A stretch of 64,000 bases of DNA from Sciurus carolinensis (GCF_902686445.1 NW_025920104.1:5022001-5086000); one strand, 5' to 3'. Counted from the first letter of the stretch, positions 45,553 to 56,849 are shown. Notes: a model not told the origin generated them from the sequence alone. Translations and numbers: made by a program.

Positions 45553-47306
45553 TTAGAGAAGCAGCCCAGAGCCAGAACCCAGAGCGCAGAGTGAACAGCT
45601 CAGAGCCAGGGCCCAGAGCACAGATCACAGAGTCATAGCCCAGAGCACAGAGTGCAGAGCACAGAGAACAGAGCACAGAGTGTCGAGCACAGAGAATAAA
45701 GCACAGATTCAAAGACCAGAGCACAGAGCACTGAGCTCAGAGCTCAGAGACCACAACACAGAACCCAGAACACAGAACCCAGAGACCAGAGCACAGTGAA
45801 CAGGGACCAAATCACAGAGCACAGAGCCAGAGCCCAGAGCACATTGTGTAGAGCACAGAGAACATAGCACAGAGCCAATAGCACAGAGCCCATAGTACAA
45901 AGCACAGATCAAACAGCCCAGTGCACAAATCAATAAGCCCAGAACCTGGAGCACAGAGCCAAGAGCACAGAGACCAGATTGCAGAGCACAGACACAGAAC
46001 ACAGAGCACAGAACCAGAGCAGAGGACCCAGAGCACACAGCACAAAGCCAGAGCACACAGCCAGACCCCAGAGCACAGACTCAGATTACAGAGATAGAAT
46101 ACAGAGCCCAGAGCCTAGAGTTCAGATCCCATAGCACAAAGCACAGAGATCAGAGCCCAGAGCAGTGAGCCCAGTGCCCAGACCAAGTGTAGAGAGACAA
46201 AACACAGAGAACAGAGCCCAGAACTCAGAGCAAAGAACACAGAGATCACAGCACAGAGCCCAGAGCCCAGAGCCCAGAGAACAGAGCTCAGAGACAGAGC
46301 ACAGAGCTCAGAGCAAAGGATACAGAGATCACAGCACAGAGCCTAGAGAATGGAGCTCAGAGACAGAGCACAGAGCACAGAGCTCTGAGACCACAGACCA
46401 TAACAGAAAGCATAGAGCCCAGAACCCAGAACCCAGAGCACACAGACCAGAGACCGCAGCAGAGAGCACATAGCTCAGAGCATAGATCCAGAGTACAGAA
46501 ACAGAACACAGAGCCCACATCCCAGAGCTCACAGCACACAGCACAGAGAACAGAAAAAGAGCCCAGATCCAGAGCCCAGAGCACAGAGTGCAAAGCATGG
46601 AACACAGATCCAGAGCACAGAGCACAGAACAGAGAGCAGAAGATCAGAGCCAGAGCCCAAGCACCGAGTGCATAGCAGGGAGCATAGAGCCAGAGCCCAC
46701 TCACAGAGCACAGAGCACAGAGCCCAGAGCACATGATGCAGTGCCCAGAACCCAGATCAAGATGCACAGAGCATAGAGGCAGAGCCCAGAGCACTGAGTG
46801 TAGAGCACAGAATACAGAAACCACAACACAGAGCCAAGATCACAGAATCCAGAGTACAGAGCCCAGAGCCCAGAGTTCAGAGACAGAGCACAGAGTCCAG
46901 AGGTCAGAGACCAGAGACCATAGCACAGAGCAAAGAACCCAGAGATAAGAGCACAGAACCCATAGCACAGAGCACAGAGATCACAACACAGATCCAAAAA
47001 CTCAGAGCACCAAGGGCAGAGCACAGAGCCAGAGCCCAGATTGCAGAGAACAGAGCACAAAGTACAGAGTCAGAATGCAGTGCACAGAGAACTGAACCCA
47101 GAACCAGAGTCAGAGACAGTGCCCAGTGCCAGAGCCCAGAGCACAGAAAACAGAGCACAGATCACAGAGCACAGAGCACTGAGCACACAGCCATATCCCA
47201 GAGCCGAGAGAACATAACACAGAGAACAGAGTAAAGAGCACAAAGACCATAGCACAAAGCACAAAACAGAGCACATAGCACAGAACCAAGAGCCCAGACC
47301 CAGAGC
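45553..47306 (-). repeat. Heptad domain 15, CAGAG orientation
   Basis: About 1.75 kb. The marker GATCCAGAGTACAGAAACAG with CCACATCCCAGAGCTCACAG lies near 46,485. It ends with the shared CAGAG-to-CTCTG junction. Confidence 0.92.
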
Positions 47307-48225
47307 TCTGGACTGTGGCTCTGTGCTCTCTGCTCTGACCTCTGGTAACTGTGCTCTGTGCTCTGTGCTCTGTCTCTGTATTCTGATTCTTGCTCTGAGG
47401 TCTGTGTTCTGGACTCTGTGTTCTGGGCTCTATGCTCTGTGCTTTGTGCTCTGGCCCTTTACTCTGGCTTCTGGCTCTGGGCCCTAGGTTCTGGACTCTG
47501 TGCTGTGTGCTCTGGGCTCTGTTCTCTGGGCTCTGTGCACTGCACTCTGTACTCTGGGATCTGACTCTGTGCTGTGGGCTCTCTGCTATGGGCTCTCGGT
47601 CTGTGCTCTGTGCTCTGTCTCTTTGATCTGGGCTCTGTGCTCTGGGATCACAACTTGTTGACTTGTGCACTGGGCTCTGTGCTGGGTTGTGTGCTCTGGG
47701 CCCTGTGCTCTAGCTTCTGTGCTCAGTGCTCTGCACTCTGCACTCTGTACTCTCTGCTCTGTGTTTTGTGCTCTGGGCTCTGGGGTCTCTGCTCTGGACT
47801 CTGTGCTCTGTGCTCTGCATTCTGTGATCTGGCTCCATGCTGTGTGCTCTCTGCTCTGGGGTGTGTGCTCTGGGCTCTAGCTTCAGGCTCTTTCTCAATA
47901 CTCTGGGTCTGGGTTCTGAAATCTGTCTGTTCTCTGGGTCCTCACTCTGTGATTTGTGCTCTGTGCACTGAACTCTGTGCTCTGGGCTCTGTCTCTGGGT
48001 TCCTACTCTGTTCTCTGTGCTCTGTGCTCTCTGCTCTGTGCTCAGGGCATTGTGCTGTGTGCTCTGGCTCTGTACTCTGTGTTCTGTGATCTATTCTTTG
48101 TGCTGTGTGCTCTGGTCTCTGCACTCTGGCCTCTGGGTCTGTGTTCTGGGCTCTGGTCACTGTGCTCTGTGCTCTGGACTCTGTGTTCTGGGCTCTTTTC
48201 TCTGTGCTCTGTGCTCTGGTTTCTC
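47307..48225 (+). repeat. Heptad domain 16, terminal CTCTG domain
   Basis: About 0.9 kb opening with the shared post-junction segment. The marker TCTCAATACTCTGGGTCTG is at 47,892. It passes directly into a pure CT tract, unlike the left edge of the array. Confidence 0.92.
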
Positions 48226-48233
48226 TCTCTCTA

Positions 48234-48285
<52 letters not shown>
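48221..48285 (+). repeat. (CT)n microsatellite at the right end of the array
   Basis: About 65 bp of near-perfect TC dinucleotides with one ATCTC interruption. It forms the transition from the heptad array to the poly(A)-signal tail. Open frames rich in Ser-Leu here are repeat artefacts. Confidence 0.95.
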
Positions 48286-48390
48286 ACTCTACATGCAGAC
48301 ACTCTGTTTGTCCATGTAATAAAATATGTCGCATGAGTTCCCACATCCACAGTGGTTTCTGAGTTCTTTCACTCAGTTTTGCTCACAAGA
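48286..48390 (+). promoter_or_regulatory. Poly(A) signal with U5-like tail after the array
   Basis: AATAAA is at 48,318-48,323, about 33 bp after the CT tract, followed by ATATGTCGCATGAG and 'cacagtggtttctgagttct'. A CT-rich R region followed by AATAAA and a ~70-bp tail with a 'gtggt-ttct' word is the layout of IAP-like class II ERV LTRs. The reading that the array ends in an LTR R-U5 region is inference. No complete LTR is visible. Confidence 0.4.
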
Positions 48391-49599
48391 TTACCAAGGG
48401 ACACAGGGCTAGAACTTTGATGCTGGAAAATGGGTGTCCAGACATGTGGCTGTATCTCTGCTTTGACAGATCTTCCATGTAAGGGAAATGTGGCACTCAC
48501 AAGAGCCACCTGTCTGTGTTAGACTTGACATCCAGATGCTGCTCACAGCTTGCAAAACCCCATACCCCACACCCTGATCTGACTGCCCTGCAGCCCTGTG
48601 CACCTTGGAGAAGAAAGCATCATGCTTCACACTCAGCATGGTACACTGGCATATCACATCAACCAGTCTGCAAAACCTCCATGTCTGCCCATGACCTTCC
48701 TTCTTTCCTGCCAACTGCAGTCCTGGTACATACCTTGCCACTATGCATACCCTCCACACCAAACTTCAGGGACAGCAGCACGGTGAGAACAGAGTCCAGG
48801 TTCTCCTGCCCACCACTCACATCCACCACTGTCACTTATCCTCCTCGAGAACACTGATGGAAGGGCAAGCAAACCCAATGACTGCCACAAATAGTTCTCA
48901 TGTGCTACAGAGAACCAAGCAACCCTCAACCCCTGGCCTATGACCTTGCCATTTTTCCTGGGCACAAGCTCATGTGACCATGTGCCCAATCCTGTTAAGC
49001 AATATTCTAAGGCTGGGACAGACCTGCACTAGACACCCTTCTAAACATCTCCTTGTCCCACAGCAAACCCAACCTGTCCTGATCCTCTCTTGAAGCTATT
49101 CTTGCACAGCCTGTCTACTATCCACTCCCCATGACCCATGGCCAGCACCAGGGAACAAGGGCCATCCACAACCAGCACCACCCAGCCTAATAGGCAGAAG
49201 ATCAAATATCCCTCACAAACATGCTGAGAAGGCCACAGCAGCAGGTCTCTGAATGCTGAGCCATGCCCAGAGATGCTGTGAGCATCTAGAAGACCTACTG
49301 GCATCTGAGACCTGAGCCCATTAATTTTGAACTACTGAGGATCTGTCTCCTGCTTCCACTAGCTGGTGGGAATTGCAGAAGAAAATCTGTCTGGTCTAAA
49401 ACAGCATCTGTCCCCTGGGACTCAGGAAACTTGGAGAGCACCTCCAAGCAATGGTGACCCTGGGATGAAGAACAGAGGCTCTGCCTCTGACTGGAACCTT
49501 TGCACATCTCTCATGTGAACCCTCAGCAGCCGAATGCACCTTTCTGTACCTCATGTGTGAATGGTGATGAAGGTAGTGAACATGCATTAGAATATCCTT
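48391..49599. other. Intergenic DNA, nothing recognised
   Basis: Overlapping frames up to 117 codons on both strands (48,409-48,762 minus; 48,516-48,857 plus) lack recognisable domains. There is no clear exon or repeat family. Confidence 0.4.
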
Positions 49600-49730
49600 C
49601 ATTTACTTATGATCACATTCACAAGATGCTATTGTAATTATTTGGCACCTGCCCTGTGCCAGGCACCCTTCTGACCCCAACACATACTACTCATTCTAGT
49701 CTTGCCACATGTTTATTCCTATGACCCTGA
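49600..49730 (+). mobile_element. MIR-like ancient SINE fragment
   Basis: The segment 'cacctgccctgtgccaggca' and the following 'tactcattctagtcttgcca' fit the conserved 3' part of MIR-type SINEs ('cacctactatgtgccaggca...ctcatttaatcct'). It is old, with uncertain limits. Confidence 0.4.
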
Positions 49731-51130
<1,400 letters not shown>

Positions 51131-51206
51131 GGAGCTGAGGTACAGCTCAGTGGTAGTTTACCTAGGATTCATGCAGCCCTGAGTCCACTCCCAAGCAGAA
51201 AAAACA
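51131..51206 (+). mobile_element. ID SINE
   Basis: GGAGCTGAGGTACAGCTCAG begins a degenerate tRNA-Ala-derived ID element with 'tggtagtttacctagg' and an A-rich tail. The sequence after the head matches the rodent ID layout of an A-box-like start and a 'gagtccactcccaagcag' end. Confidence 0.75.
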
Positions 51207-53029
51207 TGTCTAATGATAAACCATGCAATACAAATGCCATTGGGTATAAACATTGCCAAAATTCAGTAATAGGTTCTTGAAAGCCAAAGACGAGTTTCAA
51301 CATTATTTTATCTAGTTTACACATTCGAGTTTATATTTTCTTCAAAATTTTAAGAAGTAAGGGTGAGATTTTAATCTTTATAAGATTTGTATTATTTTTT
51401 ATAAGATTTGGATGTTGTTATATTATTCTTTTCTTTGTTCAAATTTAATATTGCCCGTTTTGAAAAGGTAAAATCTTCAATACCATATTGTTGTCCTCAA
51501 ACACTTTGATAAGCAGCAATTTATTTTCAATTTCAATAATTTCTTAAGCATGTGAAGAGGCTATAAACATCAATGCTATATCACTGAACCATAATTATAT
51601 TTAAATTAATAAACTCTTAACTTAGATCTCAAAGTCACAGTTAAATGAAGAAACTTCCACAAGTTAAACAAAGCTTGAACAAGTTGAACACGTTTTTAAA
51701 AAAAGAATGATTCATAATCCAGAAGCACAGAGCAGAAGAGTAGGGGCACAGGATCAGACAGCACTTAGAAAAGAGATTCAAGAGCTCAACTGGTTACAAA
51801 GTCAGCTTGCAGGTTGCAAATTTTGTTTGTCTCATTTGGTCAGTTGAGACCTCCCTGCTGTGATTGACTGGTACTCTCAATTACAATAGAATTCTCTTAG
51901 CTAGGCTTTCAGTACTAAAATAGATTGCAAATGGATGTTAATTTCACAGTAGCATTGGGGGAGGGACATCCAGAGAAGGAGGAGTGTACCCAGAAGTCAT
52001 GGAGTCACACTAACTTTCTGTTTCCACATGGAATGGTGAACAACAACCCAGACCATTTTGCTTAAGGGACTAGGACCCTAAGAAAGTTCTGGCTGAGGGT
52101 GACCTACCTCCATCTAACTGCCAGTCTTCTTGACTTGCAAAAATGGCCACAGAAGACCATCCTCATGAAAGATATGCTGGGATCACCTGACTTCATCAAC
52201 ACACCTAAGCTGCAGCCAAACTGAGGGTATTTCTCAAGTGCTGCAACCATGGGACTCAGCTACAGTCATGGGATATGAGAGAGGTCAGCTTCACTTTCCT
52301 TAGGCTGGGATCACCCTCCTGATTTTGCTGAGTAATTGTTTAGATATTTATGTCTCTCAGGGGTTTAGGGGGTAGGGGGTCACTCACATATGCAGCATTC
52401 ACAACCTCATATTCAACCAACCAATCTTAGCTGCAAAATATTTAGAAACAAGTCCATCTGTTCTAAATAAACAGGAACATTTTATTTGTTATTACTTTCT
52501 AACTTGTTATATAGTGTTTAGGTTCTATTTGATATTCCATACAATGTCTAAATGGCTTATAATATGCAAAAGTGGGTGCATGCATTATATGCAAATACTA
52601 TGCCATTTCCTAGGGAATGACTAAAGCATACTTGGGTTTTTATATCTATGGGGCACCTGGACCCATCCAAGGCAACACTTTAAAATTTATGTAATGATGT
52701 GCCGCTGCAAAACAGGAGATCTCTGGTCCAGGCTGCACCCTCAGAGTTCTGGCATTGTATTGTCTCCAGTCACACACTTGATATAGAAGAATGTCATCCA
52801 AGGGAGCAGAGCTGGAATACTCCTGAAATGCCTGGTTGAGCTAGGCATGGGATGGGAATTCAGTTTTACAAACCAATTGGAAAGGGTGAACCTCCCTTGA
52901 TTGGCTTGGGGCCTTGACCTGGTAGTAGTTAAAATTCTGGGAATGGCCATGAAGTCAAGCAGTCTTCCAACCCCTAACTGTCTACTTTCTATGAAATTTC
53001 CATCTGCCATAAAGGAGAGTGTCTCCTCC
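51207..53029. other. Intergenic DNA, AT-rich, nothing recognised
   Basis: Mostly AT-rich sequence without frames over 96 codons (52,741-53,031, minus). No repeat family was identified with confidence. Confidence 0.45.
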
Positions 53030-53470
53030 ATTCACTCCTCCCCACCCCTAGTGATGCAGGGGGGCTTTAGCACTGCCCCACCTCCTCCTCAGAGGTGTGG
53101 GTTCATTTCTGCAGCTGCCTGGGGTGTCAGGTTGTTAGCAAGTGTGCACAGGCCTGGGCGTCAAGGTTGGAGCCATGTCTTCGAGGTTGTGCGCACGTAC
53201 GTTGCACATGCCTCCGCCCCCAGGCTCTGCCAGCAACTCTGCAACTCTGCAAGAGAGGTGATTAGGCCAACCTCATGGACAGCACTCCTGTGGTGCATCC
53301 TGGCTGGCTGAGGAAGTCACCCCCAGAGAAGAAGTTGCAACTCTGTGTGAGTGCGGGCAGGTGCTGAGGAATTCAGGGGGCGGGTGGGTGGTAGGTGGAG
53401 ACAGGACAGGGTGGTGATTGGTTAAGGAGGGGTACCTTCTATACAGACTCTCCCCAGCCAATCCCCTGCC
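53030..53470. promoter_or_regulatory. Promoter-like patch with CpGs, GC box and CCAAT motifs
   Basis: CpG-containing words (TTCGAGGTTGTGCGCACGTA near 53,179; CTCCGCCCCC near 53,212), a GGGGGCGGG GC box near 53,377, an ATTGGTT near 53,417 and a CCAAT at 53,459-53,463 cluster in ~300 bp, against a CpG-poor background. It is not dense enough to be a typical CpG island, and no gene start can be attached. The overlapping 136-codon frame (52,901-53,311) is unrecognised. Confidence 0.25.
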
Positions 53471-54984
53471 AACTCAATCCATTTCAAAGATTATATTGAG
53501 TATTTGGGAGGAAAAGAGTGCATTTCCAGTGCAGGAGGCAATAGTTGCCTCCTAAATTCATGCTGAGGATCAAGCAGAGAACAGATCTCCCTCCTCACCA
53601 TGGGAGTCACTGCTGTTGGCTAGCAACACTGAGATTCTGCAGATTTAAAGCTGCAGTGAAAGGAAGATGAGCACCACCTTTCCACTCTTGTCCACCAGCT
53701 CTTTCTTCCCACATCTCCTTCTTTTCTTGAGAAAGGCACCTTGCATGCTTCTCTTTTTCTCCTCTGAACCTCCTGGATGAGAATGATGCCTGTGTCCCAA
53801 CCATGAGGCTGAAGTTCCTTTAAGTTTCCTTCTGAGGGTTGATTTCTGGCCTCCAACCTGGATATCCAGCTGAGATTGTGATGCCTCTAGTGTTCCCCAG
53901 TGCACACAAACTCACCACATCCAGAAATAAGCCCTTCTTCCTCCGTCTGCCCTACACCCCACGTGTGTTAAGCAAATGGTGCCACCAGGAAGCTACTTAT
54001 CTGGTGAGAAACATGGGAACCATCCTTGAGCTGCTCTCACCCAGTATCCCATGTCTGACCCACAGGGACCTAAATACCCTGGCTATGCATGGTCCACCCA
54101 CCTTAAGGCTGAACATTGCTCATCTCTCACAGCCACCTGGGAGTTCACCTCTCTGCCAGGCTCTGTGCTTGGACCATTCACCTCTTATTCATTCAATATT
54201 TTTCTCACTGTGAGCAGGTTCATCTTGTTTTGTCCTGAAGCCTGAACTCTTTAAACAAAGTCAACATTTTATACAGAGGTAATTGCAGGTGCTCACTGAG
54301 ACAGAAATGGTGAAGTGAGAACCTGTGCCCTTTATCTAGTCTTCCCAGGTGACCTCATCTTGAAATCCTGTGTTGTGGCCTCATCAGGTGCTGGCAGCAG
54401 CACAGTCAGGATGCAGAAGATCTCCAGTGTTAAGATGAGTGGGCAGATGATCAGGCCTCCTGTCTCCCTTTCTCTTCACCTCTGCCCCTCCCCAGCCCTG
54501 AATATCTTTCATCCCTGACAGTCTTGAGCTGTCCTCTGTGTCTGTGAGCTGGTCTTCTCACTAGTGTTGCTTCAGTGGACACAGGTGTTGTGTTAACTTT
54601 TGGATGGTTTCAGCATGAGTCTCTGGGTACTCATCCCAGCTGTTGTGTGTCAACAGTTCATATTCTCTTTGTTAAGTGGTGTCCATTTGGACACCACTGC
54701 TGACTTGAGCATTTCCCACTGACCTTATTTCAGAAACTTTAAGGGTAAAAACATTGAAAAACTTTGTAATTGTTGCATAGTGCCCTCAAGTATTTTGCTG
54801 TTTTCTATAAGGAATTTTGTTGTTGTTGTTGTTTTATGTTGAGATTTAAGAATACTTTAAACACTAAGATAACAGGACTTTGTTCAAAATGTGGTTTATA
54901 TTTCTTTTCTTTCTTTTGTTTTTGGTGGTGGGTATTCAAGATTGAACACTGGGATGCTTTAAAAATGACTAACATCACCAGTCC
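53471..54984. other. Intergenic DNA, nothing recognised
   Basis: Frames of up to 124 codons (53,839-54,213, plus) show no known domain. A short (GTT)n run lies near 54,820-54,832. Confidence 0.45.
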
Positions 54985-55125
54985 TTTTTATTTTATTTTA
55001 ATGTTTATTTTAAGGTGGGGTCTCACTGTGTTGCTGAAACTGGCCTCAAATTGAGGCTGAGGTATCATCCTGTCTCAGCCTCCCAAGATTTTGTGTTTAT
55101 AGGCATGTCCACTATACCCAGCTTG
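54985..55125 (-). mobile_element. B1 SINE, antisense
   Basis: The plus strand reads GGTCTCACTGTGTTGCTGAA, then 'ctgtctcagcctcccaagat' and 'ataggcatgtccactatacc', preceded by a T-rich run. This is the reverse complement of a 7SL-derived B1 element with its A tail. Confidence 0.85.
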
Positions 55126-55307
55126 CATTTACATTCAGTCTGTTACTTTTATTTTATCCACTGGATCAGGACTTTCACTGAGCAGGAACTTATCAATTTA
55201 GTAATCTTTCTTTTTCTAGATTTCACTTGACTGACAAAACTGGGAATTCTTTGCTTAACCCTAGGTTCCCAGGATTTTCACATTTTGTTTAGTTTTGTTT
55301 CCATAAA

Positions 55308-55843
55308 TGGTATGGTTTGGATCTACAGTATCCCCCAAACCTCAGGTGTCTGTGCTGCAGTGTTCATAGGTGAAAAGACTAGATTACACTGGCTCTAATC
55401 TCATCAGTGGGTTAGCCCACCTAATGGGTTAATAATTTGAAGGGAGCAGGCTGAGTTACAGCTCAGTGGTAGAACATCTGCACAGCATGAGTGAGGTCTT
55501 AGATTCCATCCCCAGTATGAACAAAAACCATAAATTAAATTAATGACTGGAGCTGACTTACTGGGAGGTGTTGGAAATGAGAAGAAAGTTGGGTTTGGCT
55601 AGGGGAATTGGGTTCCAGGGTGTGGCCTGGGGGACTGTAAGACCCCCCACTGTCTGTCTGTCTCTCTGTCCCTGCTTTCTGGTTGTCAAAGCTGAACACC
55701 TTTCCTCTTTCCTTCCCATTCTCTAAGAGGTTTCTGCAGCAGAGTTGGCTGACCACACTGTAACACCGTAAGTCCAATAAACCCTGACTGCTCAGAGGTC
55801 CTTGTCAGGTGTTTTGGTCAATGTGGGGAGAGGCTGATCAACA
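55308..55843 (+). mobile_element. MaLR/ERVL-like LTR with nested ID SINE
   Basis: It begins TGGTATGGTTTGGATC, like the LTR at 6,639, and ends 'gctgatcaaca', with AATAAA at about 55,777-55,782 (in 'gtccaataaaccctgac') and a CCCCC-rich patch at 55,641-55,648. Without the nested ID it is ~440 bp. No target duplication is evident, so the exact ends are approximate. Confidence 0.6.
55446..55543 (+). mobile_element. ID SINE nested in the LTR
   Basis: GGCTGAGTTACAGCTCAGTG, 'agaacatctgcacagcatga' and 'gattccatccccagtatgaa' followed by an A-rich tail give a recognisable ID element. It interrupts the MaLR-like LTR, so it is younger than that LTR. Confidence 0.85.
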
Positions 55844-56239
55844 CACTGTGCATCTTGTAAGGCTGTGCTTTCTCTCCCAGGTCCATGGCCCACTTTAATT
55901 TTTGTATAAGGTTAAGATATAGCACATTTTCTTTTTCCAGTGGATGTTACCTACTGTCCCTGCACCATCATGGACCAAGTTGCCCATATTTCACTGAATT
56001 TCTCCCTTGTCTTTGTGCAAAGTCAGCTGGCCCATTTATCTGGTCTCCTCCTGGGGCTCTGTTCCAGTCTTCTGACCCTGTGTCTCTCCCTCTGTCTGTT
56101 CTCACCATTGGTCTTTCTGACTGTGGTCATGCAATGAGTCTGGAAGTCTGGTGGATGAGCTCCTCCAGCTCATTCTTGTTTTCAAACTATTTCAGTTATT
56201 GCCATTCCTCTGCCTTTCAATAAAGATTGACAGTGAACT
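55844..56239. other. Intergenic DNA, nothing recognised
   Basis: A chance frame of 112 codons (55,885-56,223) with a low-complexity Ser/Leu composition. No gene support. Confidence 0.4.
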
Positions 56240-56370
56240 CGTCTGTGTCTAAGAAAGTCTTAAAGTGATATTGACAAGCATTTCCTTGTTCTGAGTTTCC
56301 TGCTTCTAAGTTTTTTCCTACATCAGATGGTGCTGTGGGTTTTGCCTTTTTCATCAAATGAGTAAAGAGA
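56240..56370 (-). mobile_element. Possible L1 ORF2 fragment, antisense
   Basis: The order 'ttgacaagcatttccttgtt', then 'ctgcttctaagttttttcct' and 'tggtgctgtgggttttgcct', resembles the antisense of the L1 ORF2 region. It is degenerate and short. Confidence 0.4.
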
Positions 56371-56849
56371 CTCGAGGAGAAGAGAGCCTTTCGTATGAAC
56401 AAACACTTGTGTTTACTGGGTGCGTTCTCCCTGTTCCTTGGCCCCTTCTCTCATCATTCCATTTGGACAGAGAGTACCTCTCTGTTGTGGTGGCAAGTTC
56501 TCTGTCCTCACTGGAGGCTTCTCATACCTCTTCATTTTGAAAGGTGTTTTCATAGGATGGAAGACTTTGAGAACTCTTGTCTTTTTCAACCTGAAGTACT
56601 TGTTCCACTTTCCCCTGGCCTTCATGTTTGTGATGAAAACCTCAATGGCCATCAAAGGACAGGTAGTGTAGAAAACTCTGAGGTTTTGCTGTGAAGAGGA
56701 ATAGAAAAACTGGTCCATAGCTGGAGAGGACCCCTACATCAAGTCAAGCTGTTGTTTTTTCTATGATAGGAGAGGTTTGGTGCCATGAGCAGCCTGCAGG
56801 TCCCACACTCCCCAGTATTATCTCATGACCTGTGAGAAACTTTGAAACA
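56371..56849. other. Unrecognised sequence upstream of the GAB-like exon
   Basis: Several overlapping frames span 56,395-56,718 on both strands (83 to 101 codons). The minus-strand frames are hydrophilic and the plus-strand frame at 56,420-56,671 is hydrophobic, as expected of opposite readings of one sequence. I cannot tell whether any was once coding. Confidence 0.3.

Larger units (their letters stand above)
17070..48225. repeat. 31-kb strand-switching heptanucleotide satellite (TGCTCTG)n / (CAGAGCA)n
   Basis: Period is 7 bp. The plus strand reads TGCTCTG (with frequent GGCTCTG, TACTCTG, GTCTCTG, CACTCTG variants) in some domains and CAGAGCA in others. About 30.6 kb is heptad sequence, roughly 4,400 units, plus one 533-bp LTR insertion. 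CTCTG-type domains total ~17.3 kb and CAGAG-type ~13.3 kb. Plus-strand A is scarce in the first type and T is scarce in the second, so base skew flips sharply at each switch. Both outer edges are CTCTG-type. No stop codon exists in any frame of the pure heptamer, so the long predicted proteins (up to 440 codons at 19,357-20,679) are artefacts. It is unrelated to the telomere repeat, which has TTAGGG. Confidence 0.97.

Noticed and set aside
17070..48225. CRISPR array or other repeat-spacer system
   Set aside because: Repeats are contiguous 7-bp units without regular unique spacers, and the DNA is clearly mammalian.
17070..48225. Telomeric or interstitial telomere repeat
   Set aside because: The unit is TGCTCTG/CAGAGCA; no TTAGGG runs occur.
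48228..48336. Ser/Leu-rich frames through the CT tract
   Set aside because: Pure translation of (CT)n; a microsatellite artefact.
56413..56718. 101-codon minus-strand frame as a coding exon
   Set aside because: No homology recognised, and overlapping plus-strand frames of similar length make chance more likely.
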